Assembly (NCBI GenBank): GCA_041390145.1
Contig: JAWKQM010000006.1
Span: forward strand, 124,001-188,000
Reading direction: 5' to 3'
DNA length: 64,000 nucleotides
Source: Gemmatimonadales bacterium
Lineage (GTDB): Bacteria > Gemmatimonadota > Gemmatimonadetes > Gemmatimonadales > GWC2-71-9
A program made the position numbers and the translations under genes. This document shows, piece after piece, positions 44,707 through 52,599 of this stretch; position 1 is the stretch's first letter; every line of letters starts with the position of its first letter. The notes under the pieces are model-generated. The model saw nothing but the letters and a program-made list of their open reading frames with translations, had not been told where the DNA came from and did no database searches.

Positions 44707-46335
44707 ATGAACTCTGCAACCGGCTCACGGAGCGTGCTCGCCTCCACGTCCTTCCTGCCCAATGACCTGCTGGAAGACGCCCGGAAGCGGATCGGCGTGG
44801 CGGGGGTGGTGATCGCGGCCATCTGGCTCGTCATCATCGTGTTTTTGGGAATCGCCGGGCGATTCTTCGCCTCGGCACTGCCAAACCTCGACGCGACCTG
44901 GCCGGAACCGGGACGTTACTTCGCGATCACGGGCATCCTCGGTGGCCTCGGGCTGGCGTTTGTGGCCCGGCGGGTGGGGCCGCGTTCGCACTGGTTGCGC
45001 GACGCAGCCGCGCTGCTCATGGTCGGCACCTGCCTGATGCTGGCCATCCTCGAGTCACGGATCACCATCACGCAGCCCGGTCGTCTGTCGTGGGTGAACG
45101 TGATCATCCTGCTCTACCCGCTCATCGTCCCCGAGTCCCCCAGGCGGACGCTGGTCGTCTCGCTGCTCGCCGCGTTCACGGTCCCTGTCTCACTCGTGCT
45201 GGCCAGCCTCCGGGGGGTGGCCCTGCCGAGCGAGACGATCTCCGTGGTGCTCCTGATCGTGCCGCCGTTCCTCTCTGCCGCGATTGCCGTGCTCCCCGCA
45301 CGGCTCATCCGCCAGCTCGGTCAGGCGGTGAAGGAGGCCCGGGAAATCGGGGCGTACCGGCTCGGGAAGCTGCTCGGGGAAGGGGGGATGGGGCAGGTGT
45401 TCTACGCCACGCACCAGCTCCTGGCCCGGCCCGCGGCGGTGAAGCTCATCCGTTCCGACAACATCAAGGGCGTCAGCGCCGAGTCGGCGCGGACGGCGAT
45501 GGAGCGGTTCCGCCGCGAGGCGGCCGCGGCGGCAGCCCTCACCTCCCCCCACACCATCGCGCTGTATGACTTCGGGCCGACTGGCGATGGGAGCTTCTTC
45601 TACGCGATGGAACTGCTCACGGGGATGAGCCTCGAGGACATGGGCAAGAAGTTTGGGGCGCTCCCCGGCGAACGGGTGGTGTATCTCCTGCGCCAGGCCT
45701 GTCTCTCGCTCGCCGAGGCGCATCGCCGCAACCTCGTTCATCGCGACATCAAGCCCTCGAATCTCTTCGCCAGCAGGGCAGGGGTGGAGGTGGACTTCGT
45801 GAAGGTCCTCGACTTCGGTCTCGTCAAGGAGAACGTGGCGAGCGAACCGGCCGACATGAAGCTGACCGCCGCCGACGCGCTGACCGGCACGCCAGCCTTC
45901 ATGGCGCCGGAACTGGCCCTGGGCGATCCCGACGTGGATCACCGCGTGGATATCTATGCCCTGGGGTGCTCGGCCTACTGGCTCCTGACGGGCGACCTCC
46001 CGTTCTATGCCACCAACACCGTGCAGATGCTCTTCAAGCAGGCCAACGAGCCGCCGCCGAAGCCGTCGGCCAAGGCACGGTTCCCGGTCCCCCCGGCGCT
46101 GGACGACGTCGTGCTCGCCTGCATGGCCAAGGCACCCAACGACCGACCGGCCGACGCCGAGACACTCATCACGATGCTCGACGCCGTCCGCTTCGACTCC
46201 CCCTGGACGCCGCAGCGCGCGCGCGACTGGTGGGATGAGCATATCCCGTCGACGCTTCCCCCGACGCCGATCGACAACCGGATGGCGGATCGCGGCGAGT
46301 GGATCCGCTTCCTGAAGGACTCGAAGGTCCAGTGA
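44707..46335 (+). CDS. Membrane Ser/Thr protein kinase
   Basis: 542 residues in two parts. Residues 1-210 hold about six transmembrane segments (for example GVAGVVIAAIWLVIIVFLGIAG near 30-51 and SVVLLIVPPFLSAAIAVLPA near 180-199). Residues 218-500 are a Hanks-type kinase: Gly loop LGEGGMGQV, Lys246 in AAVKLI, HRDIKPSN from His345, DFGLVKE in the place of DFG-x-A, and GTPAFMAPE. Catalysis should be intact. The usual bacterial arrangement (cytosolic kinase, TM, external sensor) is reversed: the membrane part comes first and has no large external domain. Substrates are unknown. Confidence 0.9.
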   Translation: MNSATGSRSVLASTSFLPNDLLEDARKRIGVAGVVIAAIWLVIIVFLGIAGRFFASALPNLDATWPEPGRYFAITGILGGLGLAFVARRVGPRSHWLRDAAALLMVGTCLMLAILESRITITQPGRLSWVNVIILLYPLIVPESPRRTLVVSLLAAFTVPVSLVLASLRGVALPSETISVVLLIVPPFLSAAIAVLPARLIRQLGQAVKEAREIGAYRLGKLLGEGGMGQVFYATHQLLARPAAVKLIRSDNIKGVSAESARTAMERFRREAAAAAALTSPHTIALYDFGPTGDGSFFYAMELLTGMSLEDMGKKFGALPGERVVYLLRQACLSLAEAHRRNLVHRDIKPSNLFASRAGVEVDFVKVLDFGLVKENVASEPADMKLTAADALTGTPAFMAPELALGDPDVDHRVDIYALGCSAYWLLTGDLPFYATNTVQMLFKQANEPPPKPSAKARFPVPPALDDVVLACMAKAPNDRPADAETLITMLDAVRFDSPWTPQRARDWWDEHIPSTLPPTPIDNRMADRGEWIRFLKDSKVQ

Positions 46336-46353
46336 GGGAGCGCCCGCAGGACG

Positions 46354-46382
46354 TTGACCTCGCCCGATCCCGCGGCTAGTAT
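46354..46382 (+). promoter_or_regulatory. Putative promoter of tRNA-Ser(GGA)
   Basis: TTGACC (46354-46359), 17-base spacer, TAGTAT (46377-46382); the best match to the window's promoter pattern. The start point would be near 46389, 20 bases before the tRNA. Confidence 0.65.
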
Positions 46383-46408
46383 GCCCCCCGGCCGAAGTCG
46401 GCCGCCCT

Positions 46409-46497
46409 GGACGGGTGCTCGAGTGGTTTAAGAGGCACGCCTGGAAAGCGTGTAAACGGTTTACGCCGTTTCGAGGGTTCGAATCCCTCCCTGTCCG
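46409..46497 (+). tRNA. tRNA-Ser, anticodon GGA
   Basis: Acceptor GGACGGG (46409-46415) pairs with CCTGTCC (46490-46496) with one G-T pair; discriminator G at 46497. The anticodon arm is CACGC-CTGGAAA-GCGTG, anticodon GGA, reading UCC and UCU. The long variable arm is GTTTACGCCGTTTCGA-like, and the T-loop is GGTTCGAATCC. CCA is not encoded. The length is 89 bases. Confidence 0.95.
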
Positions 46498-46596
46498 TTC
46501 TGATCCCTCCTGCATTGCACCGGATACCGGCAGCCAGCTCGAGGGTTGACCTGCGGCCTGCGGCCTCGGTCTCCTTGCCCGCTGGCGCGGGCGGCG

Positions 46597-46620
46597 GATC
46601 GAATCCCTCCCTGTCCGTTC
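46597..46620 (+). repeat. Duplicated 3' end of tRNA-Ser(GGA)
   Basis: Bases 46599-46620 repeat 46479-46500 exactly (22 bases, from the T-loop through the acceptor 3' strand and three flanking bases). The copy lies 120 bases downstream; the two flanking bases before it differ at one position. It is not a full tRNA. Such a copy is what integration or excision at a tRNA 3' end, or a local duplication, leaves behind. Confidence 0.8.
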
Positions 46621-46644
46621 CCTCACATTGCTCCCTCGGCCGAT

Positions 46645-46692
46645 CGCGGCTGAAGCCGCGGCTCGGCTGATGTCGCGGAAGCGACACGACCC
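46645..46692 (+). repeat. REP-like double hairpin element, copy B
   Basis: Hairpin CGCGGC-TGAA-GCCGCG (46645-46660), 10-base spacer, hairpin TGTCGC-GGAA-GCGACA (46671-46686). Stems and spacer length match copy A at 43305-43346, while the loops vary, as expected if structure is conserved. The TTGACCTGCG that precedes copy A lies at 46546, separated here by about 90 bases that contain the tRNA 3' copy. Confidence 0.65.
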
Positions 46693-46762
46693 CGCCGCCC
46701 CGCCCGGGAACCCTCTCCCGCCTCCCAGCGTATAGTTAGGGTCACCCATCGGAGCCTGACCT

Positions 46763-47668
46763 GTGCTGATCCGCCGCGGCGGGGACCTCCCCGCGTCTGC
46801 CGTCACCCCGGAATCGACCTACCTGAACCGGCGGGCCTTCGTGGCCGCTGCCGGGGGCGTGGCCCTTGGCGCCCTCCTGCCGCCGCAGTTGCGGGCGCTG
46901 GCCGGCCCGGACGACCTCAAGCCCACGCCGTACAAGACCATCACCACCTACAACAACTACTACGAGTTCGGGACCAGCAAGGAATCGCCGTCCGAACTGG
47001 CGGGGAGCCTCCGGGTGTCGCCCTGGACCGTGGAGGTGGCGGGCGAGGCCCGGCGCACCGGGCGGTTTGACTACGACGACCTGATCCGGCCGATTCCCAC
47101 GGAGGAGCGCGTCTACCGCCACCGCTGCGTCGAAGGGTGGTCAATGGTGGTGCCCTGGCTGGGGTTTCCGCTCAACGAGCTCATCAAGAAACTCGAACCG
47201 ACCAGCAAGGCGAAATTCGTCTCGTTCACCACGCTCGAAGACCCGGCCCAGATGCCGGGCCAGCGGAGCGGCATCCTCCCCTGGCCCTACGTCGAGGGGC
47301 TGCGGATGGACGAGGCCATGCATCCCCTCACCATCCTCGCGACCGGGTTGTACGGGAAGCCGCTCCCCAACCAGAACGGCGCGCCGCTCCGGCTGGTGGT
47401 GCCGTGGAAGTACGGGTTCAAGGGGGGGAAGGCCATCGTCAAGATCACCTTCATGGAAACCCAGCCGCGGACCACCTGGAACGTGGCGGTCCCGAACGAG
47501 TACGGCTTCTACGCCAACGTCAATCCCCAGGTGGATCACCCGCGGTGGAGCCAGGCCCGCGAACGGCCGGTCGGCGAGTTCTTCAAGAAGGACACGCTGA
47601 TGTTCAACGGCTACGGCGACCAGGTGGCCAGTCTGTATGCCGGCATGAATCTCCGCACCAACTACTGA
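46763..47668 (+). CDS. msrP: Protein-methionine-sulfoxide reductase catalytic subunit MsrP
   Basis: Periplasmic molybdoenzyme that repairs oxidised methionine in envelope proteins. 301 residues from a GTG start. A Tat signal is present: Arg23-Arg24 in YLNRRAFVAAAGG. Cys122 in YRHRCVEGWS is the expected molybdenum ligand. Other MsrP (YedY) blocks are YNNYYEFGT, WTVEVAGE and LRLVVPWKYGFKGGKAIVKI. A TATAGT (46731-46736) upstream could be a -10. msrQ follows eight bases after the stop. Confidence 0.95.
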   Translation: MLIRRGGDLPASAVTPESTYLNRRAFVAAAGGVALGALLPPQLRALAGPDDLKPTPYKTITTYNNYYEFGTSKESPSELAGSLRVSPWTVEVAGEARRTGRFDYDDLIRPIPTEERVYRHRCVEGWSMVVPWLGFPLNELIKKLEPTSKAKFVSFTTLEDPAQMPGQRSGILPWPYVEGLRMDEAMHPLTILATGLYGKPLPNQNGAPLRLVVPWKYGFKGGKAIVKITFMETQPRTTWNVAVPNEYGFYANVNPQVDHPRWSQARERPVGEFFKKDTLMFNGYGDQVASLYAGMNLRTNY

Positions 47669-47675
47669 CCCGCGC

Positions 47676-48272
47676 ATGACACGGGCGCAGGTCATCCGGT
47701 GGGTGGTCAAGCCGCTGGTGTGGGCCGTGGGCCTGGGCATCCCCGCCTGGCTGACATGGGGAGCGTTCCACGATGCCCTTGGCAGCGATCCGGTCCTCAC
47801 CATGCAGGAGTGGACCGGGAAGGGGGCGCTGGTCGGCCTCCTCCTGACCCTCTCGGTGACACCGCTGCGCCGGCTCACGAAGTGGAACGAGGTGATCCGC
47901 CTCCGGCGGCTCTTCGGCACCTTCGCCTTCTTCCTCGCGACGCTGCACTTCCTGACCTATCTCGTCTTCGACCAGTCGTTGTCGCTCACGATGATCCGTG
48001 ACGATGTGATCGAGCATCCCTGGGTCACGGCGGGGTTCACCGCGTGGCTCCTGATGCTTCCGCTGGCGCTCACCTCGACGCGGGGCATGGTGCGGCGGCT
48101 CGGCGGGCGGCGCTGGCAGCGACTGCACCTGCTGGTGTACCTGGCGGCGGCCGCCGGGGTGTTCCACTTCCTCTGGCTGGTCAAGAAAGACACCACCACG
48201 CCGGCGCGGTTCGGCCTGGTCCTCGTCCTCCTGCTGCTCACGCGGCTGCCGCTCTGGAAGCGGCGCGCTTGA
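47676..48272 (+). CDS. msrQ: Heme-binding membrane subunit MsrQ
   Basis: 198 residues, six predicted transmembrane segments, ferric reductase-like (YedZ) family. It passes electrons from the quinone pool to MsrP. TLSVTPLRRL, RRLFGTFAFFLATLHFLTYLVFDQ and RLHLLVYLAAAAGVFHFLWLVKKD, read in blocks, contain the heme-ligand histidines. The order msrP-msrQ is the standard one. Confidence 0.92.
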   Translation: MTRAQVIRWVVKPLVWAVGLGIPAWLTWGAFHDALGSDPVLTMQEWTGKGALVGLLLTLSVTPLRRLTKWNEVIRLRRLFGTFAFFLATLHFLTYLVFDQSLSLTMIRDDVIEHPWVTAGFTAWLLMLPLALTSTRGMVRRLGGRRWQRLHLLVYLAAAAGVFHFLWLVKKDTTTPARFGLVLVLLLLTRLPLWKRRA

Positions 48273-48297
48273 TTCGATCCGGGGCTCCCGCTACTAT
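48269..48297 (+). promoter_or_regulatory. Putative promoter of the pyr operon
   Basis: TTGATT (48269-48274), 17-base spacer, TACTAT (48292-48297). The expected start point is 48303-48306, at or one to four bases before the pyrR ATG (48307), so the mRNA would be leaderless or nearly so. Confidence 0.6.
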
Positions 48298-48306
48298 TTG
48301 CACTCG

Positions 48307-48846
48307 ATGCCCTCACGTTCCCCTTTGCTCGATGAACGAGCCATCGCACGCACCCTGGCGCGCATGGCCGTTGAAATCGTCGAGCGATGCGCCGGAACGG
48401 AGGGCCTTTTGCTGGTCGGGATCCAGCGCCGGGGCGTGGAGCTCGCCGAGCGGATCGGGCGGCTGATCGGCAGCGCCGAGGGGGTGGAGGTGCCCCTGGG
48501 CAAGCTGGATATCACGCTCTATCGCGATGACCTGCAGACCGTCGGTGTCGGGCCGGTGGTCGGGGAAACCAAGCTCCCCGGTTCGCTCGACGGACGGACG
48601 GTCGTGATCGTGGACGACGTGCTCCACACCGGGCGGACCATCCGCGCCGCCCTGGATGAACTGGCCGATTTCGGCCGCCCCCAGCGGATCCTGCTCTGCG
48701 TCCTGGTGGACCGGGGCGGCCGGGAACTCCCCATCCAGCCCGACATTGCCGGTCAGACCGTCCGCGTGCGGCCAGGAGAACGGGTGGATGTCTTCGTCTC
48801 CGAACTCGATGGCCATGACGCCGTGGAGCTTGCCCGTGTCAGCTGA
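48307..48846 (+). CDS. pyrR: Bifunctional pyr operon regulator / uracil phosphoribosyltransferase
   Basis: 179 residues from the ATG at 48307. The PRPP-binding loop VVIVDDVLHTGRTIRAAL and the PyrR-specific VPLGKLDITLYRDDL and IQRRGVELAERI are present. PyrR binds pyr mRNA leaders with UMP in Gram-positive bacteria and can also make UMP from uracil. No Shine-Dalgarno is seen and the promoter sits just before the ATG. pyrB begins within its last codons. Confidence 0.93.
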   Translation: MPSRSPLLDERAIARTLARMAVEIVERCAGTEGLLLVGIQRRGVELAERIGRLIGSAEGVEVPLGKLDITLYRDDLQTVGVGPVVGETKLPGSLDGRTVVIVDDVLHTGRTIRAALDELADFGRPQRILLCVLVDRGGRELPIQPDIAGQTVRVRPGERVDVFVSELDGHDAVELARVS

Positions 48847-49810
48847 CGCAGCCGCCCTGGCGCTGGGCAAGGACCTGATCGGGCTCGAAACGCTGAGCCC
48901 GGCCCAGCTCCGCTTCATTCTCGACACCGCAGAGCCCTTCAAGGAAGTCAGCGAACGGGCCATCAAGAAGGTGCCGGCCCTCCGCGGCAAGACCATCGTC
49001 AACCTCTTTTTCGAAGCCTCCACCCGCACCCGCATCTCCTTTGAATTCGCCGAGAAGCGTCTCTCGGCCGACACCGTGAACGTGGCGTCGGCGGGTTCGT
49101 CCGTCTCCAAGGGTGAGACGCTGGTGGACACCGCCCGGAATCTCGAAGCGATGCGGATCGACATGGTGGTCATCCGCCACGGCTCCTCGGGCGCCGCGAA
49201 GTTCCTCGGCGACCGGATCGCGTCGAACGTGATCAATGCGGGCGACGGCAAGCACGAGCATCCGACGCAGGCGCTCCTCGACCTCCTGACCCTGCGCGAC
49301 ACGTTCGGAAAGATCGAGGGACTGAAGGTCGCCATCTGCGGCGACATCCTCCACAGTCGCGTGGCGCGCAGCAATATCTGGGGCCTCACCAAGCTGGGCG
49401 CCGAGGTCGGCATCTGCGGCCCCCCCTCGCTGCTTCCGCGCGATATCGAGGCGCTCGGCGTCACGATCCTGCCGAGGATCGAGGATGCGATCGCCTGGGC
49501 CGACGCCCTGAACGTCCTCCGCCTGCAGCTGGAGCGGATGCAGGCCGGGTTCATCCCGTCCCTGCGCGAATACAACCGGGTCTTCGGCGTCACGCGCGAG
49601 CGCCTGTCGCGCGCGCCGAAGGACCTGGTCATCCTGCACCCTGGCCCCATGAACCGCGGCGTGGAGATTGACAGCGACGTGGCGGACGGGGAGCACAGCG
49701 TCATCCTGCCGCAGGTCACCAATGGTGTGGCGGTGCGGATGGCGGTCCTGTACCTGCTGGCGGGCGGCACGGGAGCCGTGGCCGCGGCCGCACGAGGAGA
49801 GGCCGCGTGA
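48836..49810 (+). CDS. pyrB: Aspartate carbamoyltransferase catalytic subunit
   Basis: Makes carbamoyl aspartate, the first committed step of pyrimidine synthesis. 324 residues from the GTG at 48836 (GGAG at 48825-48828), overlapping pyrR by 11 bases; an ATG at 48815 is possible. The carbamoyl phosphate loop is FEASTRTRISFE. HPTQALLDLLTL and ILHPGPMNRGVEI are the other signatures. No pyrI regulatory gene is present, so this is the pyrB-pyrC class. Confidence 0.95.
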   Translation: MSADAAALALGKDLIGLETLSPAQLRFILDTAEPFKEVSERAIKKVPALRGKTIVNLFFEASTRTRISFEFAEKRLSADTVNVASAGSSVSKGETLVDTARNLEAMRIDMVVIRHGSSGAAKFLGDRIASNVINAGDGKHEHPTQALLDLLTLRDTFGKIEGLKVAICGDILHSRVARSNIWGLTKLGAEVGICGPPSLLPRDIEALGVTILPRIEDAIAWADALNVLRLQLERMQAGFIPSLREYNRVFGVTRERLSRAPKDLVILHPGPMNRGVEIDSDVADGEHSVILPQVTNGVAVRMAVLYLLAGGTGAVAAAARGEAA

Positions 49811-51096
49811 CGACGATCCTGATTCGTGGTGGCCGTGTCATCGACCCGTCGCGCGGCACGGACGGGCTGGCCGACCTCCTGGTGGAGGAGGGCAAGATCA
49901 CCGCCGTCGGGCGCGGCGTGGAGGCGTCGCCGGGCGCCCGGATCATCGACGCCGCGGGCAAAGTGGTGGCACCGGGGCTGATCGACCTGCACGTGCACCT
50001 GCGCGAGCCGGGTCAGGAGGATCTCGAGACGGTCGCCTCCGGGGCGATGGCGGCGGCCGCCGGCGGGTTCACCGCCGTCTGCGCCATGCCCAACACCGAT
50101 CCGGTTACTGACAACCAGGCTGCCGTCGGGTTCATCGTCAGCCAGGCCCAGCGTGCCGGCAAGGCGCGGGTCTACCCGATTGGGGCGGTGACCCTCGGGC
50201 AGCGCGGTGAACAGATGGCGGAATTCGGCGAGCTCGTGGGTGCCGGCGCCGTGGCGGTCAGCGACGACGGGAAGCCGGTCGCGTCCAGCCACATGATGCG
50301 CACCGCGCTGGAGTACGCCCGCACCTTCGGGATCCCGGTCGCCAATCACTGCGAGGAAATGAGCCTGGCGCAGGGTGGCGCCATGCACGAGGGGCTGGTC
50401 AGCACCCGACTCGGCCTGAAGGGAATTCCGGCCGCTGCCGAGGAGATCATGGTGGCGCGGGATATCATCCTGGCGGAACTGACGGGCGGGCACGTGCACC
50501 TCTGCCATATGTCCACCCGCGGCTCGGTCGAGCTGATCCGCCGGGGGAAGGAGAAGGGGATCCGGGTCACCGCCGAGGCGACGCCGCACCATTTCTCCCT
50601 GACCCACGAGCGGTGCGCCGGGTACGACACCAATGCCAAGATGAATCCGCCGCTGCGGGAATCGGCGGACGTTGCGGCGATCCGGCAGGGGCTGAAGGAC
50701 GGCACGATCGACGTCATTGCCAGCGACCACGCGCCGCACCACTACGACGCCAAGGAACGCGAGTTCGATCACGCCCCGAACGGGATCATCGGGCTGGAGA
50801 CGGCGCTCGGGGTGGCCATTCGCGACCTCGTCGAGTCCGGCGTGCTCACCCTGCCGGAGCTGATCGACCGGATGAGCACGCAGGCGGCCCGGATCTTTCA
50901 CCTGCCCGGCGGTACCTTGGCGGTCGGCGCGCCGGCCGATGTGGTGGTGTTCGACCCGGCGGAGCGCTGGGTGGTGCAGCCGGAGCGGTTCTATTCCAAG
51001 AGCCGCAACACCCCGTACGCGGGGACGGAACTGGTCGGTCGGACGCACCAGACGGTGGTGCGGGGCCGGGTGGTCTACGACCTCGGGGCCGCCTAG
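49807..51096 (+). CDS. pyrC: Dihydroorotase
   Basis: Cyclises carbamoyl aspartate. 429 residues, class I (long) type. Zinc ligands are in DLHVHLREPG; MPNTDPVTDN and SDHAPHHYDAKERE are further signatures, with the catalytic Asp in the latter. All appear intact, so it is probably an active enzyme and not the inactive PyrC-like partner some ATCases carry. The GTG overlaps pyrB by 4 bases. Confidence 0.95.
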   Translation: MTTILIRGGRVIDPSRGTDGLADLLVEEGKITAVGRGVEASPGARIIDAAGKVVAPGLIDLHVHLREPGQEDLETVASGAMAAAAGGFTAVCAMPNTDPVTDNQAAVGFIVSQAQRAGKARVYPIGAVTLGQRGEQMAEFGELVGAGAVAVSDDGKPVASSHMMRTALEYARTFGIPVANHCEEMSLAQGGAMHEGLVSTRLGLKGIPAAAEEIMVARDIILAELTGGHVHLCHMSTRGSVELIRRGKEKGIRVTAEATPHHFSLTHERCAGYDTNAKMNPPLRESADVAAIRQGLKDGTIDVIASDHAPHHYDAKEREFDHAPNGIIGLETALGVAIRDLVESGVLTLPELIDRMSTQAARIFHLPGGTLAVGAPADVVVFDPAERWVVQPERFYSKSRNTPYAGTELVGRTHQTVVRGRVVYDLGAA

Positions 51097-51155
51097 GCCA
51101 ACCGGAAGGGTCGCCGGGGTTCCCACCGCCCCGCACCGCGTTACATTTGGCGAAA

Positions 51156-51208
51156 GCGCACCGGTGCGCGCATTCTGACCGCCCGCCGTGCCGCCAGCTG
51201 TGCTGGCG
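51156..51208. other. Two hairpins in the pyrC to zinc-ribbon gene interval
   Basis: A perfect 14-base palindrome GCGCACCGGTGCGC (51156-51169) and a hairpin CGCCAGC-TGT-GCTGGCG (51192-51208) lie in the 140 bases after pyrC. Neither has a T-run. They may end the pyr transcript or form the leader of the next gene; TACATT (51142-51147) could be a -10 but no -35 matches. Confidence 0.4.
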
Positions 51209-51236
51209 TCCGCCGTCACGAGAGGGAAGTCCGACC

Positions 51237-52163
51237 ATGGCGAAATCGACCCCCAAATCCGACAACCCGATCGACGCCCTGCTGGAAGAGCGGGCGCGGT
51301 TCCAGACGTGGTTGACGCGCCTCGACGCCGCCGGTTCCGACGCGCCCGCGGCGGTACGGGACAAGATTCGCGGGGACTACCAGCAGCGCCTCGATCAGGT
51401 CATCGAGGAGCTCCGGACCCACGCGGCCTCGGTGGCGGAGCAGCTGGCCACCCTGCGCGTGCGCGAGGACGACCTGGCCACCCAGGAAGCGGCGGCGCAG
51501 GAGACGCTGGCCGAGGCGGAATTGCGCCACGCAGTGGGAGAGTACGAGGAATCGGAGTGGGAACGGGTGCGGGGCGGCAGCGAGCGGGTGCTGATCGATG
51601 TGCGGGAGGAACTGGCGCGGGTCAGCGACGAGATCACCCGGCTGGGCGAGGTCCAGGCGCTGATCGCGGCCGAGCCGGAGGAACCGGAGGCCCCTGAGCC
51701 GGAACCTGAGCCGGAACCCGAGGTCGAGGCGACCGAGGCCGCGGCCGAGGAGTCGGACGGCTCGGATGATTGGGAGCCGGACATTCCGCTGGCCGAATCG
51801 CCGGCGCCGGTCATTCCCAGCGCGCCGCGGTTCACACCGCGCGCCAGTGGCCGGACCTCGGAGCCGGCTCCGCCGCGGACCATTCCATTTCCCAAGCGGA
51901 CCGAGCCGTCGCCGGACGACCTGGCCTTCCTGAAGTCGATGGCCGATGAGCAGCCGGTACCCAAGCGGGGCAGTGGATCGACCTCGCGGGTGAGCGGCAG
52001 CGGTGCGCCGCCGGCCGAGGATGCACCGAAGCCGGGCGCCGGGCTGGAGCGGCCGAGCCAGGCCGCCGCGCCGAAGACGCTGAAGTGCGGGGAGTGCGGG
52101 ACGCTCAACCGGCCCACGGAGTGGTATTGCGAGCGCTGCGGCGCGGAGCTGGCCGCGCTCTGA
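51237..52163 (+). CDS. Coiled-coil protein with C-terminal zinc ribbon
   Basis: 308 residues with no signal peptide. Residues 10-145 are strongly helical and coiled-coil-like (RARFQTWLTRLDAAG to ITRLGEVQALIAAE). A very acidic repeat (EPEEPEAPEPEPEPEPEVE, about 146-165) and a Pro/Ser-rich linker follow. The end is a zinc ribbon, KCGECGTLNRPTEWYCERCG, with four cysteines. No family was recognised. The shape suggests a scaffold or adaptor that binds protein or nucleic acid through the ribbon. It faces rpsT across a strong hairpin. Confidence 0.7.
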   Translation: MAKSTPKSDNPIDALLEERARFQTWLTRLDAAGSDAPAAVRDKIRGDYQQRLDQVIEELRTHAASVAEQLATLRVREDDLATQEAAAQETLAEAELRHAVGEYEESEWERVRGGSERVLIDVREELARVSDEITRLGEVQALIAAEPEEPEAPEPEPEPEPEVEATEAAAEESDGSDDWEPDIPLAESPAPVIPSAPRFTPRASGRTSEPAPPRTIPFPKRTEPSPDDLAFLKSMADEQPVPKRGSGSTSRVSGSGAPPAEDAPKPGAGLERPSQAAAPKTLKCGECGTLNRPTEWYCERCGAELAAL

Positions 52164-52186
52164 GCCGGCCGGTCTACCGCACGCAA

Positions 52187-52215
52187 ACGGGGCCCGGCAA
52201 GCTGCCGGGCCCCGT
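52187..52215. terminator. Bidirectional terminator between the zinc-ribbon gene and rpsT
   Basis: A perfect 13-base stem, ACGGGGCCCGGCA (52187-52199) against TGCCGGGCCCCGT (52203-52215), with a 3-base loop, between convergent genes. There is no T-run on either side, as with the hairpin at 41400-41429. Confidence 0.7.
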
Positions 52216-52240
52216 GTCGTTGATGCGCTGTGCTGGAGGT

Positions 52241-52495
52241 CTACGCCTTGGCGTTGATGGCCTTGGCCAAGCGGCTCTTCTGACGCGCCGCCGTCCGCGG
52301 GTGCACCAGGTTCTTCCGCCCGGCGCGATCGAGCAGGCTCGCGGCCTCGGTGAGCGCCTTGGTGGCCTCGGCCTTGGTGGCGGCGGTACGAACGTTCTTG
52401 ACGGCCGTGCGCAGCTTGCTCCGCTGGGCCTTGTTGCGGGCCGTGCGAACCTTCGTCTGGCGCATGCGCTTCTTGGCGGACTTGATGCGGGGCAC
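52241..52495 (-). CDS. rpsT: Small ribosomal subunit protein bS20
   Basis: 84 residues, basic. PRIKSAKKRMRQTKVRTARN at the start and NLVHPRTAARQKSRLAKAINA at the end are the S20 signatures. The GTG start has GAGAGGT five bases upstream on the minus strand. The gene stands alone with its own promoter, divergent from scpA. Confidence 0.95.
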   Translation of the reverse strand: MPRIKSAKKRMRQTKVRTARNKAQRSKLRTAVKNVRTAATKAEATKALTEAASLLDRAGRKNLVHPRTAARQKSRLAKAINAKA

Positions 52496-52557
52496 AGCGG
52501 ACCTCTCGGAATCGGTACGGCGGGAGGGCCCATCCCCCCCATCATGAGCAAGCGGGA

Positions 52558-52586
52558 ATACTAGCCAGACACCCCCGCAACGTCAA
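52558..52586 (-). promoter_or_regulatory. Putative promoter of rpsT
   Basis: On the minus strand TTGACG (complement of 52581-52586), 17-base spacer, TAGTAT (complement of 52558-52563). The leader is about 55 bases. Its -35 lies 13 bases from the -35 of the divergent scpA promoter, so the two units share a short control region. Confidence 0.65.
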
Positions 52587-52599
52587 GCGGCACGGTGCT

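Noticed and set aside
46599..46620. A third tRNA gene downstream of tRNA-Ser(GGA)
   Set aside because: Only the T-loop and acceptor 3' strand are copied. No 5' acceptor, D-arm or anticodon arm precedes it.
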